In this document: one piece after another, positions 6,592-7,393 of the stretch
Position numbering within the stretch: the first letter of the stretch is position 1
Layout: each line of letters opens with the position of its first letter
Assembly (NCBI GenBank): GCA_903934155.1
Contig: CAIZMS010000160.1
Span: forward strand, 1 to 7,393
Length of the DNA stretch: 7,393 nucleotides
Reading direction: 5' to 3'
Source of the DNA: an uncultured bacterium
Lineage (GTDB): Bacteria > Verrucomicrobiota > Kiritimatiellia > CAIKKV01 > CAITUY01
The notes under the pieces: generated by a model
Told to the model about the DNA's origin: nothing
Databases searched by the model: none
Seen by the model: only the letters and a program-made list of their open reading frames with translations
Made by a program: the position numbers and the translations under genes

Positions 6592-7393
6592 TTACTGAAT
6601 ACGTTTCAGCGTGACGTTGAAGATTTGCAACCCGCCCCAGTTCGCCTCCGTTCCTGCGCGCAGTGCCACGGGATAAACGCCTGCTTTCTCGATGGTGATT
6701 TTGCCAACCGGGAAGACAACTCCCTTGCCCCAGCCGCCCGCCGAAGGTGCTTTACCGGTCAATTCTTTCTCAGCGATTTGCAACTTGTAAGGAACATCCG
6801 CGCGCATGCCGCCGCCTTCGATGGTCACTTCATACTCGCCTGCGGCAAAGAAACGCACTTTGTCCCACGAGAGCCATTCCGTTGAATCTCTCCAGTTTTC
6901 GATCCATACCCGATTTTCGCTACTGTCGCGATCATTCAAGTGGATGCCGTGTTGCTTGGCCTCATTGGCTCCCAACACCAACACGTCGTTCGGATCGGGC
7001 CGGATGTCTCCGTCCCACGGCGCAAAACCCTTGATGGCAAACACCATCATATGGCGTCCACTCCACGCGGCGGGAATGGAAATATTCAACCCCTCGTTTT
7101 CCTGCTTCCAGTCCAGCTTGCCCTCGTAACCCAACAGCCGGATTTCGGAAGGCTTGCCGTCAACCAGGCGGGCGGCGGTGCCAAAGGATTTGACGAGCAC
7201 GCTCTGCTGCGGGCCGCCCATGCAAATGGCATAGAGCGTGTCCCCTTTGGCGGTGAATCGGATGTCGTCGTCCTGCATGCGGAAATTAGGCTTCCACAAC
7301 GTCTCGCAGATCTCCTGTCGGCTCAGGTCCGTCGGGCCTTCGCCGAAGATCCGCCAGGGCCGCGTGCCATAGATCGCTTCCCCATTCAAGCGC
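6592..7393 (-). CDS. GH29-type alpha-L-fucosidase, C-terminal part only (5' end outside the window)
   Basis: The frame is open to the right edge and stops with TAA at 6592-6594, giving 267 visible codons. It starts inside the conserved end of the GH29 barrel: 'RLNGEAIYGTRPW', the standard family form of this segment. A TTG at 7389 is an internal leucine and not a start, because the sequence before it reads on as GH29. After the barrel come a beta-sandwich ('DDDIRFTAKGDTLYAICM', 'RLLGEGYEGKL'-like segment reading RLLGYEGKLDW) and a C-terminal module ending 'GGLQIFNVTLKRIQ'. By hand alignment the last 101 residues share 76 identities with the other GH29 protein, and the 91-residue block before the extension shares 51. 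This gene is the most upstream visible member of the operon and ends 55 bp before the GH106 start. The catalytic residues lie outside the window, so activity cannot be judged, but the visible barrel end is more canonical than that of its paralogue. Confidence 0.9.
   Translation of the reverse strand, partial: RLNGEAIYGTRPWRIFGEGPTDLSRQEICETLWKPNFRMQDDDIRFTAKGDTLYAICMGGPQQSVLVKSFGTAARLVDGKPSEIRLLGYEGKLDWKQENEGLNISIPAAWSGRHMMVFAIKGFAPWDGDIRPDPNDVLVLGANEAKQHGIHLNDRDSSENRVWIENWRDSTEWLSWDKVRFFAAGEYEVTIEGGGMRADVPYKLQIAEKELTGKAPSAGGWGKGVVFPVGKITIEKAGVYPVALRAGTEANWGGLQIFNVTLKRIQ
6595..6897 (-). repeat. Direct repeat copy B: 3' end of the partial GH29 gene
   Basis: This is the partner of 1113-1415 and codes for the last 101 residues of the right-hand GH29 protein. 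The two copies are about 5.5 kb apart in direct orientation, with the GH106 gene and most of the second GH29 gene between them. They could serve as substrate for recombination that would delete or amplify the intervening genes; that is inference. Confidence 0.8.

Noticed and set aside
6592..7389. A complete 265-residue protein starting at TTG 7389
   Set aside because: The codons upstream of the TTG stay in frame and the residues at this point are the middle of a conserved GH29 segment, so this is a truncated gene and not a small one.

Overview
All four genes in this window lie on the minus strand and are read from right to left, with gaps of 55, 9 and 27 bp. The order of transcription is: the 3' end of a GH29-type alpha-L-fucosidase (cut by the right edge), a complete GH106-type alpha-L-rhamnosidase, a complete second GH29-type protein, and a secreted protein built of carbohydrate-binding modules (cut by the left edge). 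The three proteins whose N-termini are visible carry signal peptides. The layout is that of an operon for taking apart a polysaccharide or glycan that carries both fucose and rhamnose.

Right part (6592-7393): C-terminal third of the first GH29 protein. Middle (3153-6536): GH106 protein of 1127 residues with an internal F5/8-type module and a C-terminal galactose-binding-like sandwich. Then 1110-3143: GH29 protein of 677 residues whose C-terminal half is a close paralogue of the first GH29 protein. Its active-site segments depart from the family pattern. Left part (1-1082): N-terminal 360 residues of a secreted beta-sandwich plus discoidin protein, ending in what looks like a linker.

The organism is probably a member of the Verrucomicrobiota, Kiritimatiellota, Lentisphaerota or Planctomycetota. 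The grounds are the GC-rich sequence, the GH29 version with a 'FWAHWGPQS' start and long C-terminal extension, and the 'WWVIGAFP...' module of the left gene. No SusC/SusD pair is visible, as a Bacteroidota locus might show. This assignment rests on recalled family style and not on a search.

No RNA gene, CRISPR array, insertion sequence, clear promoter or rho-independent terminator could be supported. No stretch over 300 bases lacks a gene. The most unusual points are the altered nucleophile segment of the complete GH29 protein and the two GH29 paralogues flanking a GH106 gene, whose last ~100 residues are far more alike than the region before.
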